Notes under the pieces: model-generated
What the model was told of the DNA's origin: nothing
Seen by the model: only the letters and a program-made list of their open reading frames with translations
Database searches by the model: none
Position numbers and translations under genes: made by a program
From: Levilactobacillus namurensis
Lineage (GTDB): Bacteria; Bacillota; Bacilli; Lactobacillales; Lactobacillaceae
Direction of reading: 5' to 3'
Length of the DNA: 64,000 nt
Assembly: GCF_032197885.1 (NCBI RefSeq)
Contig: NZ_CP134159.1
Coordinates: forward strand, 1,798,001-1,862,000
Shown here: in pieces, positions 8,985 through 17,259 of the stretch
Position numbering within the stretch: the first letter of the stretch is position 1
Layout: every line of letters begins with the position of its first letter

Positions 8985-10565
8985 TTAAAGTTTTGCGGTC
9001 AGTTCAACATCCGGGTACTTGTCTTGGAACCAGCGTTCTGCAAAGCGGTTCTCGAACAAGAAGAGCGGGTTACCCTGGCTATCCTTGACCAGTAGATTCC
9101 GGGAAGAAGACATCCGTTCGTCTAATTGGTCAGGGTTAATCCACCGGGCCGTCTTCTTGCCCATCGGTTCCATGATAACTTCCGAATTGTATTCGTTCTG
9201 CATCCGGAACTGGAAAACTTCGAACTGGAGTTGCCCCACGGCCCCCAGAATATAATCGCCCGTGGTGTAGGCGGTGTAGAGCTGGACGGCCCCTTCTTGA
9301 ACCAGTTGGTTGATCCCCTTATGGAACGACTTTTGCTTCATGACGTTCTTGGCGGAGACCCGGACGAACAGCTCCGGCGTAAATTGCGGCAGCTTCTCGA
9401 ACTTCACGGCCGGCTTTCCGGTATAGATGGCATCGCCAATCTGGAAGTTCCCCGTATCGTAAAGCCCGATAATGTCGCCAGCCACCGCCGTTTCCACGTT
9501 TTCCCGCGTGTCAGCCATGAATTCCGTCACGTTGGATAGACGCAGCTTCTTGCCGGTCCGTTCTTGGATCACGTCCATCCCCCGGTCGAACTCACCCGAG
9601 CAGATCCGCACGAAGGCGATCCGGTCCCGGTGATTGGGGTTCATGTTGGCTTGAATCTTGAAGACGAAGCCTGAGAACTCCGGATCGGTCGGTTGAATCT
9701 CCCGGTCGCCATCCGCCGTCTTGTGTTCCGCCGGCTTCGGTGCGTATTCCAGATAGGTTTCCAGGAACGTCTGGACCCCAAAGTTGGCCAAGGCTGACCC
9801 AAAGAAGACCGGTGTCTGGTCCCCGCTGGCAATCTTGTCGGCGTCAAAGGGGTTCCCGGCTTCCTCAATCATTTCCATACTGTCACGTGCTTCGGTGTAA
9901 AGGCCATCGTCTGCCAAGTCACTGGCCACGGCCAAGTCACCGTCATCGTTTAGCGGCAGGTACTGCCGGTCCTCGGCGTCCTTCCGGTACAGGGCAACCC
10001 GGTGATGGTACCGGTCGTAGAGGCCCTTTAACTCTTTCCCCATCCCGATAGGCCAGTTCATGGGGTAGCCTTCGATGCCCAAGACATCTTCCAGTTCCGC
10101 GATCAAGTCTAAGGGTTCCCGACCGTCCCGGTCCAGCTTGTTCATGAAGGTGAAGATTGGAATGCCCCGCATCTTACAGATCTGAAACAGCTTCTTGGTC
10201 TGCGGTTCGATCCCCTTGGCCGAGTCGATGACCATGACCGCCGAGTCGACGGCCATCAGGGTCCGGTAAGTATCTTCCGAAAAATCTTCGTGTCCTGGCG
10301 TATCCAGGATGTTGATGCGCTTGCCTTGGTAGTCAAATTGCATCACGGAACTCGTGACTGAGATGCCCCGCTTCTGTTCAATTTCCATCCAGTCGGACTT
10401 AGCAAAGTTCCCACTCTTGCGGGCCTTGACCGTTCCGGCTTCTCGCACGACGCCCCCGAACAGCAGTAACTGTTCGGTAATGGTGGTCTTCCCGGCATCG
10501 GGGTGAGAGATGATGGCAAACGTCCGGCGTTTGTCGACCGCCGCGGCTAACTGATTATCACTCAT
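8985..10565 (-). CDS. prfC: Peptide chain release factor 3
   Basis: Translational GTPase that recycles RF1/RF2 from the ribosome after termination. G1 [10 protein letters not shown] (residues ~19-28), G2/switch I region [10 protein letters not shown]3 DTPGHEDF, G4 NKLD, then the EF-Tu-like domain II and the RF3 C-terminal domain. 526 aa, matching family length. A TTG 15 nt upstream (10580) is also open, but the SD GCGAGG sits 7 nt before the ATG at 10565 (MSDNQL), so that start is used. Monocistronic. Confidence 0.95.
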   Translation of the reverse strand: MSDNQLAAAVDKRRTFAIISHPDAGKTTITEQLLLFGGVVREAGTVKARKSGNFAKSDWMEIEQKRGISVTSSVMQFDYQGKRINILDTPGHEDFSEDTYRTLMAVDSAVMVIDSAKGIEPQTKKLFQICKMRGIPIFTFMNKLDRDGREPLDLIAELEDVLGIEGYPMNWPIGMGKELKGLYDRYHHRVALYRKDAEDRQYLPLNDDGDLAVASDLADDGLYTEARDSMEMIEEAGNPFDADKIASGDQTPVFFGSALANFGVQTFLETYLEYAPKPAEHKTADGDREIQPTDPEFSGFVFKIQANMNPNHRDRIAFVRICSGEFDRGMDVIQERTGKKLRLSNVTEFMADTRENVETAVAGDIIGLYDTGNFQIGDAIYTGKPAVKFEKLPQFTPELFVRVSAKNVMKQKSFHKGINQLVQEGAVQLYTAYTTGDYILGAVGQLQFEVFQFRMQNEYNSEVIMEPMGKKTARWINPDQLDERMSSSRNLLVKDSQGNPLFLFENRFAERWFQDKYPDVELTAKL

Positions 10566-10644
10566 AGTATTTCCTCGCAAATCTTAGTTTAGTTCTGACC
10601 CCCACTGGGGCAGGTTAAGTTCTGATACCTGGTTTAGCTGAAAT

Positions 10645-10674
10645 CCGGCCGTTGCAGGTTCGCCCAACGGCCGG
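10645..10674. other. Perfect 10-bp hairpin in the prfC upstream region
   Basis: CCGGCCGTTG / CAACGGCCGG around a 10-nt loop, in the 237-nt gap upstream of prfC. No T-run follows on either strand, so it is not a standard terminator. Function unknown. Confidence 0.5.
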
Positions 10675-10802
10675 TCATGTCGATTTAACACAGCGCTTTG
10701 ATTTTACCACATTTACCCCGACAATTCACGGTTCCTTTCCGTCAGACGCGAATTAGTGGTATGATTAAAAAATGAATTCTATTAGAAAATAGGTGAACAA
10801 CT

Positions 10803-11363
10803 ATGTTGGCGAGTACGGAAGCCATCCTAATTGAAGTGCTTTTTAGTCTCGGCGCCCTGATTGCGCTAGGCGGTCTGATCGCCCTAGTGTGGACCAAGCG
10901 CCACCGGCGGCCCTTTCGACCAGCCATGACCGTGATCATCTGCGGGGTGGGAATCGTGGTGATCGCCAGTCTGTTGAACGTCCTCTTGTTCAAGACCTAC
11001 GCGGGTGTCCGGGTTAAGAAGAATCAGTACTACGAAATTACCAGTCTGACCACGAACATGCACGCGTCCTTAGCGGGCAGTCAGGCGCCCCATCAGCCGG
11101 TCAGTCCCCAAGCTAAGAAGGCCAGCCGTAACGTGACCTACTTAGTCGACCACACGGGTCAATCCAAGCGGTCCCAACGACTCGCCGCAGCGGCCCAACG
11201 GCAACTGACCCAGCATACGACCCCTGATATTCACTTGGTCAAGCACAACTACCGGCTGATTCTCGACCAGTACTTTGCAACGGTCACCCACTCGACTAAG
11301 GCCCAGACCCACTTGCGTACCCACGCCTACCGTCACGCAACGCAGGGGCCCCTGAAAAAGTAA
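10803..11363 (+). CDS. Small membrane protein of unknown function
   Basis: 186 aa. Two hydrophobic segments (residues ~8-30 and ~41-63) flank a short basic loop (KRHRRPFRP). The remaining ~120 residues are polar and strongly basic, rich in His, Gln, Thr and Lys, with no recognisable domain. Topology is probably two-pass with the soluble tail on one side of the membrane. TATGAT at ~10757 may be its -10 box. It is alone on its strand between prfC and the repeat-filled gap. I do not recognise the family. Confidence 0.65.
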   Translation: MLASTEAILIEVLFSLGALIALGGLIALVWTKRHRRPFRPAMTVIICGVGIVVIASLLNVLLFKTYAGVRVKKNQYYEITSLTTNMHASLAGSQAPHQPVSPQAKKASRNVTYLVDHTGQSKRSQRLAAAAQRQLTQHTTPDIHLVKHNYRLILDQYFATVTHSTKAQTHLRTHAYRHATQGPLKK

Positions 11364-11414
11364 CCGCAACTAACCACTGGGCACCACGTCACTGAGCCAC
11401 AAAACTTTACAACT

Positions 11415-11469
11415 CACAAAAGCCCCTGGCCTCAACCGGAAACATCCGTTGACACCAGGGGCTTTTGTG
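11415..11469. terminator. Bidirectional terminator
   Basis: 15-bp stem CACAAAAGCCCCTGG / CCAGGGGCTTTTGTG with a smaller inner hairpin (TCAAC ... GTTGA). Confidence 0.85.
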
Positions 11470-11512
11470 TGGCGGTGAGGATGCTTAAAAGTCCATTCTC
11501 CACAGAAGTCAT

Positions 11513-11670
11513 CCGCCTTACCGGACGGCCAGACAAGGCTGGAACGCCGTGGGCACAACTTAAAGCCCAAAGTGCAGGTCTTCAAGTTTGGCCTTTTCCT
11601 AGGCGAGCTGAAAAACGCTCACCAAGGAAAATTTCACGGCTGAGCCTTGTCTGGCCGTCCTCTCGGCTTA
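11513..11670 (+). repeat. Interspersed structured repeat, full copy 1
   Basis: Reference copy of the family, 158 bp. A perfect 18-bp closing stem (11523-11540 GGACGGCCAGACAAGGCT with 11643-11660) encloses two arms. Arm a is AACTTAAAG (11557-11565) with CTTCAAGTT (11580-11588). Arm b is TTTTCCT (11594-11600) with AGGAAAA (11625-11631), extended inward by GGCGAGC / GCTCACC. Flanking conserved ends are CCGCCTTACC and CTCTCGGCT. It contains no open reading frame of note. It may be a stable RNA or a hairpin-forming non-autonomous mobile element. Confidence 0.75.
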
Positions 11671-11953
11671 CAATCGTGTAACCATATCGAGATACGATTT
11701 GCCAACAGACTGTGATTTCCATATTGTTGACGACCATGATCAGTTAAAACAACTCATCCTAAACATGATAAAGTTACAATGGTCGTTTGTGTGAATAAAA
11801 TTGTCAACCGTTTACAACATCAAGTGCATGATGACGCATGCCATTAATTTGAGGACTAATAGGGTCCGCTTGATTAGTTAGTTTTAACAATCCCACATGT
11901 TGATACTTCCAATTTTAAACGTCAGAAAACGCTATTTTTGATACGCTCAATTT

Positions 11954-12112
11954 AGCCGTGAGGGCGGTTCTGAAGGGGCTCAGTGGTGTCATTTGGGTTA
12001 TTCGGGGTTCTTTCCCGGATTACCCAAAGGCCGAGCTTGAAGACCTGGCACTTTCAGGGCTTCAAGTCGTGCCCACCACGTTCCAGCCCCTTCAGGACCA
12101 ACCGGTAAGGCG
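11954..12112 (-). repeat. Interspersed structured repeat, full copy 2 (opposite orientation)
   Basis: 159 bp, inverted relative to copy 1 and 283 bp from it. Closing stem GGTTCTGAAGGGGCT (11966-11980) with AGCCCCTTCAGGACC (12085-12099), one mismatch. Arm b is TTTGGGT (11992-11998) with ACCCAAA (12022-12028); arm a is CTTGAAG (12036-12042) with CTTCAAG (12060-12066). Stem sequences differ from copy 1 yet still pair. The 283 bp between the two copies is AT-richer, with no gene I can support. Confidence 0.75.
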
Positions 12113-12266
12113 AATACTTTCACAATTTGCCCTTGACTAAACGCAGGAAAGGAGCCTAGGACAAGACGCCCAGACTCCTTTCTTAATGATAACGATACGG
12201 TGCTGAAACGTGCGACCAACGGCAGCCAGCTCCGCCTAACCCCGTAAGCCAGACAATCCAACCCCA

Positions 12267-12282
12267 GGATTATCCAGCTTAC
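12267..12282. repeat. 16-bp sequence repeated inverted at 26869-26884
   Basis: GGATTATCCAGCTTAC here and its exact reverse complement at 26869-26884; the adjacent GACAAT motif is also shared. Both lie in repeat-bearing gaps, so this may be part of a wider, decayed repeat. The surrounding 225 bp (12113-12337) carries no gene. Confidence 0.5.
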
Positions 12283-12337
12283 GACGTGAATGCTCACTGG
12301 CTAACCGCCTTTGGTCCCACTCTCCTTCTCTTAAAAA

Positions 12338-14362
12338 TTACCCATTCTTTTCGATTTGTTGAACCACGTAGTTCACGACCTTCAGGGAACTTAGCCCGTC
12401 GTCGATTGCACAGAAGCGGTGGTAGAAGTCCATGAACTTCTGGTTGTGACTCATGTCCGGCGTCTGGAGCTTCTCACCGATCATGGTCAACAGTTCCGAC
12501 TCGTCATGGGCAATGTCACCCGGCAAGTCCTTCTCGTAGTCTAGGTAGAAGCCCCGGAGTTCATCCTTGTACATGTGGTAATCGTACGGGTAGAACAGAA
12601 TCGGCCGCTTCAGGTAAGCGTAATCGAAGAACACGGACGAATAGTCGGTGATCAGCATGTCACTGACCAGGTACAGGTCGGAGATGCTCGGGTGGTTGGA
12701 CAGGTCATACACGAAGTCCTCATACCCACTGATGTCTAGGGCGTTCGAAATCAGGTAGTGCATCCGAAGAACCAAGACCGCGTCATCCCCGAACTTCTGC
12801 TTGAAGTCATCCAGGGAGAACGGCAACTCGAAGGTGTACTTTCCCTTCTCCGCGAACTGGTTATCCCGGTAAGTCGGCGCGTAGAGCACGACCTTCTTGC
12901 CCAACGGAATTCCCATCGCTTGCTTTAAGGCCACGATGTCTTCGGGCGAACTGTTGATCAGTTCATCGTTCCGCGGGTACCCGACCTTTAAGATTTGGTT
13001 GTTAAAGCCAAAGGCCGACCGGAAAATCTGCGTCGAGTAGTCGTTAGGTGAGACCAACGCATCCCAGCGGTTGGCCTCCCGGACGAAGTTGGCGTGGTAC
13101 TTGACCGTAGTGGTCCCGGGCATCGAGACGTTTTCGATGTCCAGCCCCAGCTTCTTCAACGGCGTCCCGTGCCAGGTCTGAATGTACGTGACGTAGTTCG
13201 GCTTCTTGACCCAAGCTGGGAAGCGCGCGTTACTGATCCAGAAGGTCGCCTTTTCCAGCGTCCGGACCCACTTGGCCGTTCGCCGCACCACAAACGGAAT
13301 CCCGTTTTGCTTACAGAACTTCTTCTGCGACCGGTCGATCGACCAGACGAACTTGAAGCCCGGATACAGCTGTGTGAAGAGCTGGTAGATGGCGTACGGC
13401 GAGTCGCTGACCTGCCGTCCCCCGAAACTTTCGAAGATTAACGTTGGTTGGTCGTAAGCCCGGTGTCCGCGCTTGAAGAGCCGGCGCATGTAGACTAAGT
13501 TGACCTTCTCCATCAAGACACTCAGCAGCTTCGTGGCACTCCCCGCCTTGCTTGGCAGGTGGCCTAAGCGTTGCGGCAAGCTCGGTGCCGCCATCTCACG
13601 AATCCGAATTCCGTTGTTGTAACGCTTCTCGAGGACCACCAACCGGTGCTGGTCGGTAATGGTCTGGGTGACTTGCCCGGCTAAGGACTTCCCTAAAACG
13701 ACCCGTTGATCCAGGTCTTGGCCCTCAAACGTTGAGCGGATGTACAACTCCTGGGTGCTGTTCGCCGCCAATTCGTTCAACGGAATCGTCGCACTGAACA
13801 GTCCGTGGAGCCCCATCTTGGCGATTGGCCACTCCGCAAAGCTCCCCGCGCTTTCGTTCTTCAAGACCAGCCGCTGGTGTTCAATCCGCTGATTATTCAA
13901 GCGGTTGGGCCCCGTGATCTGCAGCTGGTTATCCTGTAAGTTGATGGCGCTGATGGTGAACTCAGCGGCAGGTTGTTGCGTATGCAACTTAAAGAGCGCC
14001 ATCCCGTTGGCGTCGCTGTTCAGTTGGTAGAAACTGGTCAGGGTCAGTTGGTGCCGGTCACTCAAGTATTCACTCTCGACCTGAATCAATCCCCGGGTCG
14101 CGTCCTGTTGAATGTTCAGGTAGAGTTCCCAGCTGAACTCACTCAGCTCGCTATTGGGGACCTGTAAGTCGTTGGCGTCGATGCGCAACCGGACCACGCG
14201 GGAGTTAACCACCCGGGTGATTGGGACGGTCACCGTTGCCTGAGTCTGCTTCTCGAGGAAGGTCACCATCAGGTCGTCGAACGGTTCCGGCACGTCGATC
14301 AGTTCGAATTCCAGTTCTTGTAGGTTCTTTTTATGATGTAATCCAGATAAAATCGCACGCAC
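12338..14362 (-). CDS. tagF: CDP-glycerol:polyglycerophosphate glycerophosphotransferase
   Basis: 674 aa. The C-terminal half (~residues 300-674) is the TagB/TagF glycerophosphotransferase fold, with QTWHGTPLKKLG (catalytic His in the family), VGYPRNDEL, LYAPTYRDN and the conserved LITDYSSVFFDYAYLKRP. It polymerises glycerol phosphate from CDP-glycerol to make wall teichoic acid at the inner membrane face. The N-terminal ~290 residues are beta-rich and resemble the extra domains seen on lactobacillar TagF/TagB-like proteins. The start is GTG, with SD AAGGAG 10 nt upstream. It ends the tagD / TagE-N-like / tagF series. TagB versus TagF cannot be settled from sequence alone, but length favours TagF. 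Confidence 0.82.
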   Translation of the reverse strand: MRAILSGLHHKKNLQELEFELIDVPEPFDDLMVTFLEKQTQATVTVPITRVVNSRVVRLRIDANDLQVPNSELSEFSWELYLNIQQDATRGLIQVESEYLSDRHQLTLTSFYQLNSDANGMALFKLHTQQPAAEFTISAINLQDNQLQITGPNRLNNQRIEHQRLVLKNESAGSFAEWPIAKMGLHGLFSATIPLNELAANSTQELYIRSTFEGQDLDQRVVLGKSLAGQVTQTITDQHRLVVLEKRYNNGIRIREMAAPSLPQRLGHLPSKAGSATKLLSVLMEKVNLVYMRRLFKRGHRAYDQPTLIFESFGGRQVSDSPYAIYQLFTQLYPGFKFVWSIDRSQKKFCKQNGIPFVVRRTAKWVRTLEKATFWISNARFPAWVKKPNYVTYIQTWHGTPLKKLGLDIENVSMPGTTTVKYHANFVREANRWDALVSPNDYSTQIFRSAFGFNNQILKVGYPRNDELINSSPEDIVALKQAMGIPLGKKVVLYAPTYRDNQFAEKGKYTFELPFSLDDFKQKFGDDAVLVLRMHYLISNALDISGYEDFVYDLSNHPSISDLYLVSDMLITDYSSVFFDYAYLKRPILFYPYDYHMYKDELRGFYLDYEKDLPGDIAHDESELLTMIGEKLQTPDMSHNQKFMDFYHRFCAIDDGLSSLKVVNYVVQQIEKNG

Positions 14363-14376
14363 GATGAGATAACTCC

Positions 14377-15264
14377 TTAGTAATTAAAGATCAGCTGGTG
14401 AGGCATCCGGGCCGACATGATCGGGTTCACGGCTAAATCAATGTACAACCGCGTCTCGGTGGTCATCACCCGGTCTAGGACCGTCTGATAGTAGGCAAAT
14501 ACGTCGGTGAAGCGGTGGTAGGTCGCGTAGACCAAGACCCCGTAATAGGTCTCCGGTGCGTTAATGACCTCCGTGTGGTCAATGCCGTTGGCCGCTTCGG
14601 CGCGGGTCCGTTGTCGCTGCGTCATATGCGCATCGATCACGGCCTGCTTGGCGTTACTAAAGGCCGTCTCACTCAACGCCGACGTACTGCCTAAGTTGTA
14701 GACGTGTTCGATCATCCGCTGGTGCCGGACGAACCGTAAGGCCGCCTGCCCCTGATTGTTCAACAGGTAGCTGGTAGTCGGGACGCCGCCCTCTAGGTGG
14801 GTGACGCCGACCACGTTACCTTGGGGGCCAAAGGTCTCAATCTGTGCGACTTGGTCTTCCTGGTAGAGACGCAGGGCCATCGGCGTCTCGTCGTTTTCCT
14901 GCCGCAACTCCGCCACCAAGTGCCCGTCCTTTAAGTACCGCTTGACCTGTTCCTTTTGGTCCGCGAAGAGCCGTTGGTCGTAACCCGACAGGTCGACGGC
15001 GCCCCGCTCCTGGTCGGTCAGGGCCAAGCCAGGCATCTCAGCGACCATATCAGCTAAGGTCACCACCTCAATGTTCGCTAACCGAGCATCTTCTTGGCCT
15101 AACCGCTGAATGAACTGCCGGACCGCCCAATTCTGCTCGAAATCAACCAAGGCGACCAAGACCTTTAACGGCACTTGGTACTGCGCGGCCTGCTTGAGTT
15201 GCTTGGTAAAGTTCGGCTTATGTAAGCCCTCCAGAGATGTCACTAAAAATATAATCTGCTGCAC
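14377..15264 (-). CDS. Teichoic-acid-locus protein resembling the N-terminal domain of TagE-type glucosyltransferases
   Basis: 295 aa. The first ~70 residues look Rossmann-like (IIFLVTSLEGLHK ... VPLKVLVALVDF). The middle carries Tyr-rich beta segments (VKRYLKDGHLVAELRQENDE, ALRLYQEDQVAQIETFGPQG) like those in the N-terminal half of poly(glycerol-phosphate) alpha-glucosyltransferases. The GT4 catalytic half of those ~500-aa enzymes is absent. I use a GTG at 15264 because GGAGG lies 8 nt before it; the upstream ATG (15279) sits on that SD. A terminator separates it from tagD, and tagF follows after 14 nt. Function unknown; a helper for teichoic acid decoration is possible. Confidence 0.6.
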   Translation of the reverse strand: MQQIIFLVTSLEGLHKPNFTKQLKQAAQYQVPLKVLVALVDFEQNWAVRQFIQRLGQEDARLANIEVVTLADMVAEMPGLALTDQERGAVDLSGYDQRLFADQKEQVKRYLKDGHLVAELRQENDETPMALRLYQEDQVAQIETFGPQGNVVGVTHLEGGVPTTSYLLNNQGQAALRFVRHQRMIEHVYNLGSTSALSETAFSNAKQAVIDAHMTQRQRTRAEAANGIDHTEVINAPETYYGVLVYATYHRFTDVFAYYQTVLDRVMTTETRLYIDLAVNPIMSARMPHQLIFNY

Positions 15265-15294
15265 GGTGTTTGCCTCCATATTCGCGCCCTTATG

Positions 15295-15323
15295 AAAAAA
15301 TCCCTAGTCGCTGACTAAGGATT
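15295..15323 (-). terminator. Intrinsic terminator between tagD and the next gene
   Basis: Minus-strand ATCCTTAGTC, AGC loop, GACTAGGGAT and then TTTTTT. It lies only 30 nt before the next start codon, so it may act as a partial attenuator within the locus. Confidence 0.8.
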
Positions 15324-15334
15324 GCCTCATCACG

Positions 15335-15751
15335 TTACTTGTCTTCCTTCCAGTCGTCAGAATCCGTCAGACCTAAATCGTGCTTGATCTTGGTCGTGGA
15401 GATACCTTCCGTCCGTGGTAAGTAAACGACTTCACAGTAGTCCTTCAAGAAATCAAACTTGCCCTTCCAATCGTCCCCCATCACAAAGAGGTCGATGTTG
15501 TTTTCTTGAACGTCTCGAATCTTTTGGTCCCAGTTATTTTCTGGAATCACGTGGTCCACGTACCGAATCGCTTCCAAGATGTACTTCCGGTCTTCATAAG
15601 ACGTGTAGGCGCGCTTCCCTTTGATTGCGTTAAACTCATCGGTCGAAACGCAGACCGTTAAGTCGTCACCCATTTCCCGGGCCCGCTTTAACAACCGCAC
15701 GTGTCCTTTATGAAGTAAATCGAATGTCCCATACGTAATTACTTTTTTCAT
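15335..15751 (-). CDS. tagD: Glycerol-3-phosphate cytidylyltransferase
   Basis: Makes CDP-glycerol from CTP and glycerol-3-phosphate for teichoic acid synthesis; cytoplasmic nucleotidyltransferase fold. Motifs: TYGTFDLLHKGHVRLL (the HxGH signature), RYVDHVIPE and EGISTTKI near the C-terminus. From the ATG at 15751 the protein is 138 aa, close to the ~130 aa of characterised TagD. A GTG at 15772 would add seven residues (MTDAQLK) not typical of the family. The strong SD AAAGGAGG is far upstream (15790-15797), and a hairpin lies between it and the ATG (see separate entry). Downstream partners are the TagE-N-like protein and TagF, which uses CDP-glycerol. Confidence 0.93.
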   Translation of the reverse strand: MKKVITYGTFDLLHKGHVRLLKRAREMGDDLTVCVSTDEFNAIKGKRAYTSYEDRKYILEAIRYVDHVIPENNWDQKIRDVQENNIDLFVMGDDWKGKFDFLKDYCEVVYLPRTEGISTTKIKHDLGLTDSDDWKEDK

Positions 15752-15759
15752 TTTAAGTT

Positions 15760-15797
15760 GGGCGTCCGTCACTAACCTTAACGCCCATACCTCCTTT
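15760..15797 (-). promoter_or_regulatory. Shine-Dalgarno / hairpin / start-codon arrangement of tagD
   Basis: AAAGGAGG (15790-15797) is followed by a hairpin, GGGCGTT (15786-15780) pairing with GACGCCC (15766-15760), and then AACTTAAA before the ATG (15749-15751). Folding the hairpin would bring the SD to ~11 nt from the ATG; unfolded, the distance is ~38 nt. The folding and its effect are inferred. Confidence 0.5.
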
Positions 15798-15875
15798 AGC
15801 TTTCGTCATCTAAATCATCAATGCCAGCCCGTGACGCGATTTCCTGACGCCTGCGCTCGACTGGGCGGTTCTCTA

Positions 15876-15959
15876 GGCTAGGTCGCGTTCATGAACGCTC
15901 TAGCCACTACCTTTCGCCGCCGGCCACCAGCTTCCGGCCAATCAGTGGCCGGCTAGTGG
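15876..15959 (-). promoter_or_regulatory. Two large inverted repeats in the tagD leader
   Basis: Dyad 1 (15876-15905): GGCTAG / CTAGCC flanking the perfect 14-bp palindrome GCGTTCATGAACGC. Dyad 2 (15904-15959): CCACTA with TAGTGG outside GCCGGCCAC / GTGGCCGGC. Both fall between the predicted tagD promoter and its start codon, in a ~235-nt untranslated leader. They may be RNA hairpins or an operator. Confidence 0.5.
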
Positions 15960-15991
15960 TCAACAGGTGAAAAAATCCAATAACAAAATAA

Positions 15992-16019
15992 ATAGTAGCA
16001 TATTCAGCGGTCACGTCAA
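15992..16019 (-). promoter_or_regulatory. Predicted promoter of tagD
   Basis: Minus-strand TTGACG (16019-16014), 16-bp spacer, TACTAT (15997-15992). It sits just downstream of the transporter stop codon. Confidence 0.6.
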
Positions 16020-16039
16020 CTTATAACCGCAAACGTTAG

Positions 16040-17167
16040 TCATTTCTTGAGAATCTCGCGGTCAGACGCCACGGGATGTTCTAGTTGCCAGATGGAATAG
16101 AGGTACTGAACAATGGTCTTGACCACCGCATACAGCGGAATCGCCAAGATCATCCCCAGCAGCCCCGCGATATTGCCCGCTGCCAACAGGATAATGATAA
16201 TCGTTAAGGGGTGAATCTGCAACGACCGACCAATGATGTTGGGGTAGACCAGGTTGCCATCCACTTGCTGGACGATGACCACCACCACGATCACGTAAAT
16301 GACCATGTTGGTACTGATGGTGAAGGCCACGATGATTGCCGGTAGGATTCCCAGATAGGGCCCCACGTACGGAATCAAATTGCACAGGCCCGCAAAAACG
16401 CCCAACAGCAACGCGTACTTCTGGCCGATCACCATGTAGCCCACGCCCGTAAAGGTCCCCACGAACAGGCACTCGACGATTTGACCGCCAATGTAGCGGG
16501 CAATCGTGCTGTTCATGCGCTTCAGCAGCTCCATGGTCTGGTCGGCGTGCTTGGCCGGCAGCCATTTGCGAATCGCCGGCATCAGCTTCTCCCCATCCTT
16601 GAGCATGTAGAATAGCATGACCGGGACGGTCACAGCCGTGACCGTCACACTGGTCACCGTCCCAATCAGGCTGCCGATACCCGTGGTCAGCCCGGTCACG
16701 AACGTCTCAGCATACTTGCTGAAGGCCGCTTGAATCTGGTCGAGGTACTTGGTGAAATCAATCTGCTTGAGCCACGGGTGTCGCGCCGCGTCCTGTAAGA
16801 CCGCCTCGGTTGACCGGGCAAAGTCGGGGATGTTACCGATCAGGTTGGTCACCTGGTTCACCAACCGGGGCACCACCCAAGCCGCACCGTACGCCAAGAC
16901 CGCCAATAACAGCACGAAGACCACGGCAACGGCCCCCGTCCGGTTGAAGTGGACCCGCCCCCAGTGAACGCGCTCTAAGAAGCGGACAATGGGGTTCAGC
17001 AGGTAGAACAGAACACCGGACAATAAGAGCGGCGTGAAGACCGTGGAGAGAAACACCCCAATCGGCGAAAACAGGAAGCTGATCTGCGTGCACACCCAGA
17101 TCAGCGTCGCTACAATCAACAGTTCTAGCGACCAAAAGATCAGTCGCGAATCGTTAGCCCACTTCAC
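16040..17167 (-). CDS. AI-2E family transporter (PerM/YdiK-like)
   Basis: 375 aa membrane protein with about eight hydrophobic segments: two to three near the N-terminus, a long soluble insert (~residues 100-165), then a helical bundle. The family signature region is visible in GVFAGLCNLIPYVGPYLGILPAIIVAF and NIAGLLGMILAIPLYAVVK. Members of this family have been linked to ion/proton exchange or signal-molecule export; no substrate can be assigned. The open frame begins with a TTG at 17185, but SD AAGGAGG lies 8 nt before the GTG at 17167 (MKWANDSRLIF), so that start is chosen. Transcribed alone between the DUF402 terminator and the tagD promoter. Confidence 0.85.
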   Translation of the reverse strand: MKWANDSRLIFWSLELLIVATLIWVCTQISFLFSPIGVFLSTVFTPLLLSGVLFYLLNPIVRFLERVHWGRVHFNRTGAVAVVFVLLLAVLAYGAAWVVPRLVNQVTNLIGNIPDFARSTEAVLQDAARHPWLKQIDFTKYLDQIQAAFSKYAETFVTGLTTGIGSLIGTVTSVTVTAVTVPVMLFYMLKDGEKLMPAIRKWLPAKHADQTMELLKRMNSTIARYIGGQIVECLFVGTFTGVGYMVIGQKYALLLGVFAGLCNLIPYVGPYLGILPAIIVAFTISTNMVIYVIVVVVIVQQVDGNLVYPNIIGRSLQIHPLTIIIILLAAGNIAGLLGMILAIPLYAVVKTIVQYLYSIWQLEHPVASDREILKK

Positions 17168-17183
17168 TGCGCACACCTCCTTC

Positions 17184-17216
17184 AAAAAAAGGAGCCAGCC
17201 ACGATGGACTGGCCCC
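17184..17216 (-). terminator. Intrinsic terminator of the DUF402 gene
   Basis: Minus-strand GGGGCCAG ... CTGGCTCC stem followed by TTTTTTT; it overlaps the SD region of the next gene. Confidence 0.8.
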
Positions 17217-17259
17217 TAGTGGTACGGAAGACAACTCTTACTGGTCCATGCCGACCTTC

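Noticed and set aside
10645..10674. Hairpin upstream of prfC as a terminator
   Set aside because: Perfect stem but no T-run on either strand and no gene ending next to it.
11513..11670. Cloverleaf-like repeat interpreted as a tRNA or tmRNA fragment
   Set aside because: No T-loop TTCRA in context, no anticodon loop geometry and an 18-bp closing stem unlike a 7-bp acceptor stem.
11469..12297. Short ORFs of 60-100 aa across the repeat-bearing gap
   Set aside because: They read through the inverted-repeat elements in both directions, lack SD sites and show no family similarity.
15796..15890. Open frame ending ERRRQEIASRAGIDDLDDES just before the tagD Shine-Dalgarno
   Set aside because: It looks protein-like but has no start codon (bounded by TGA upstream). 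It may be a relic of a lost gene end; not supportable as a gene.
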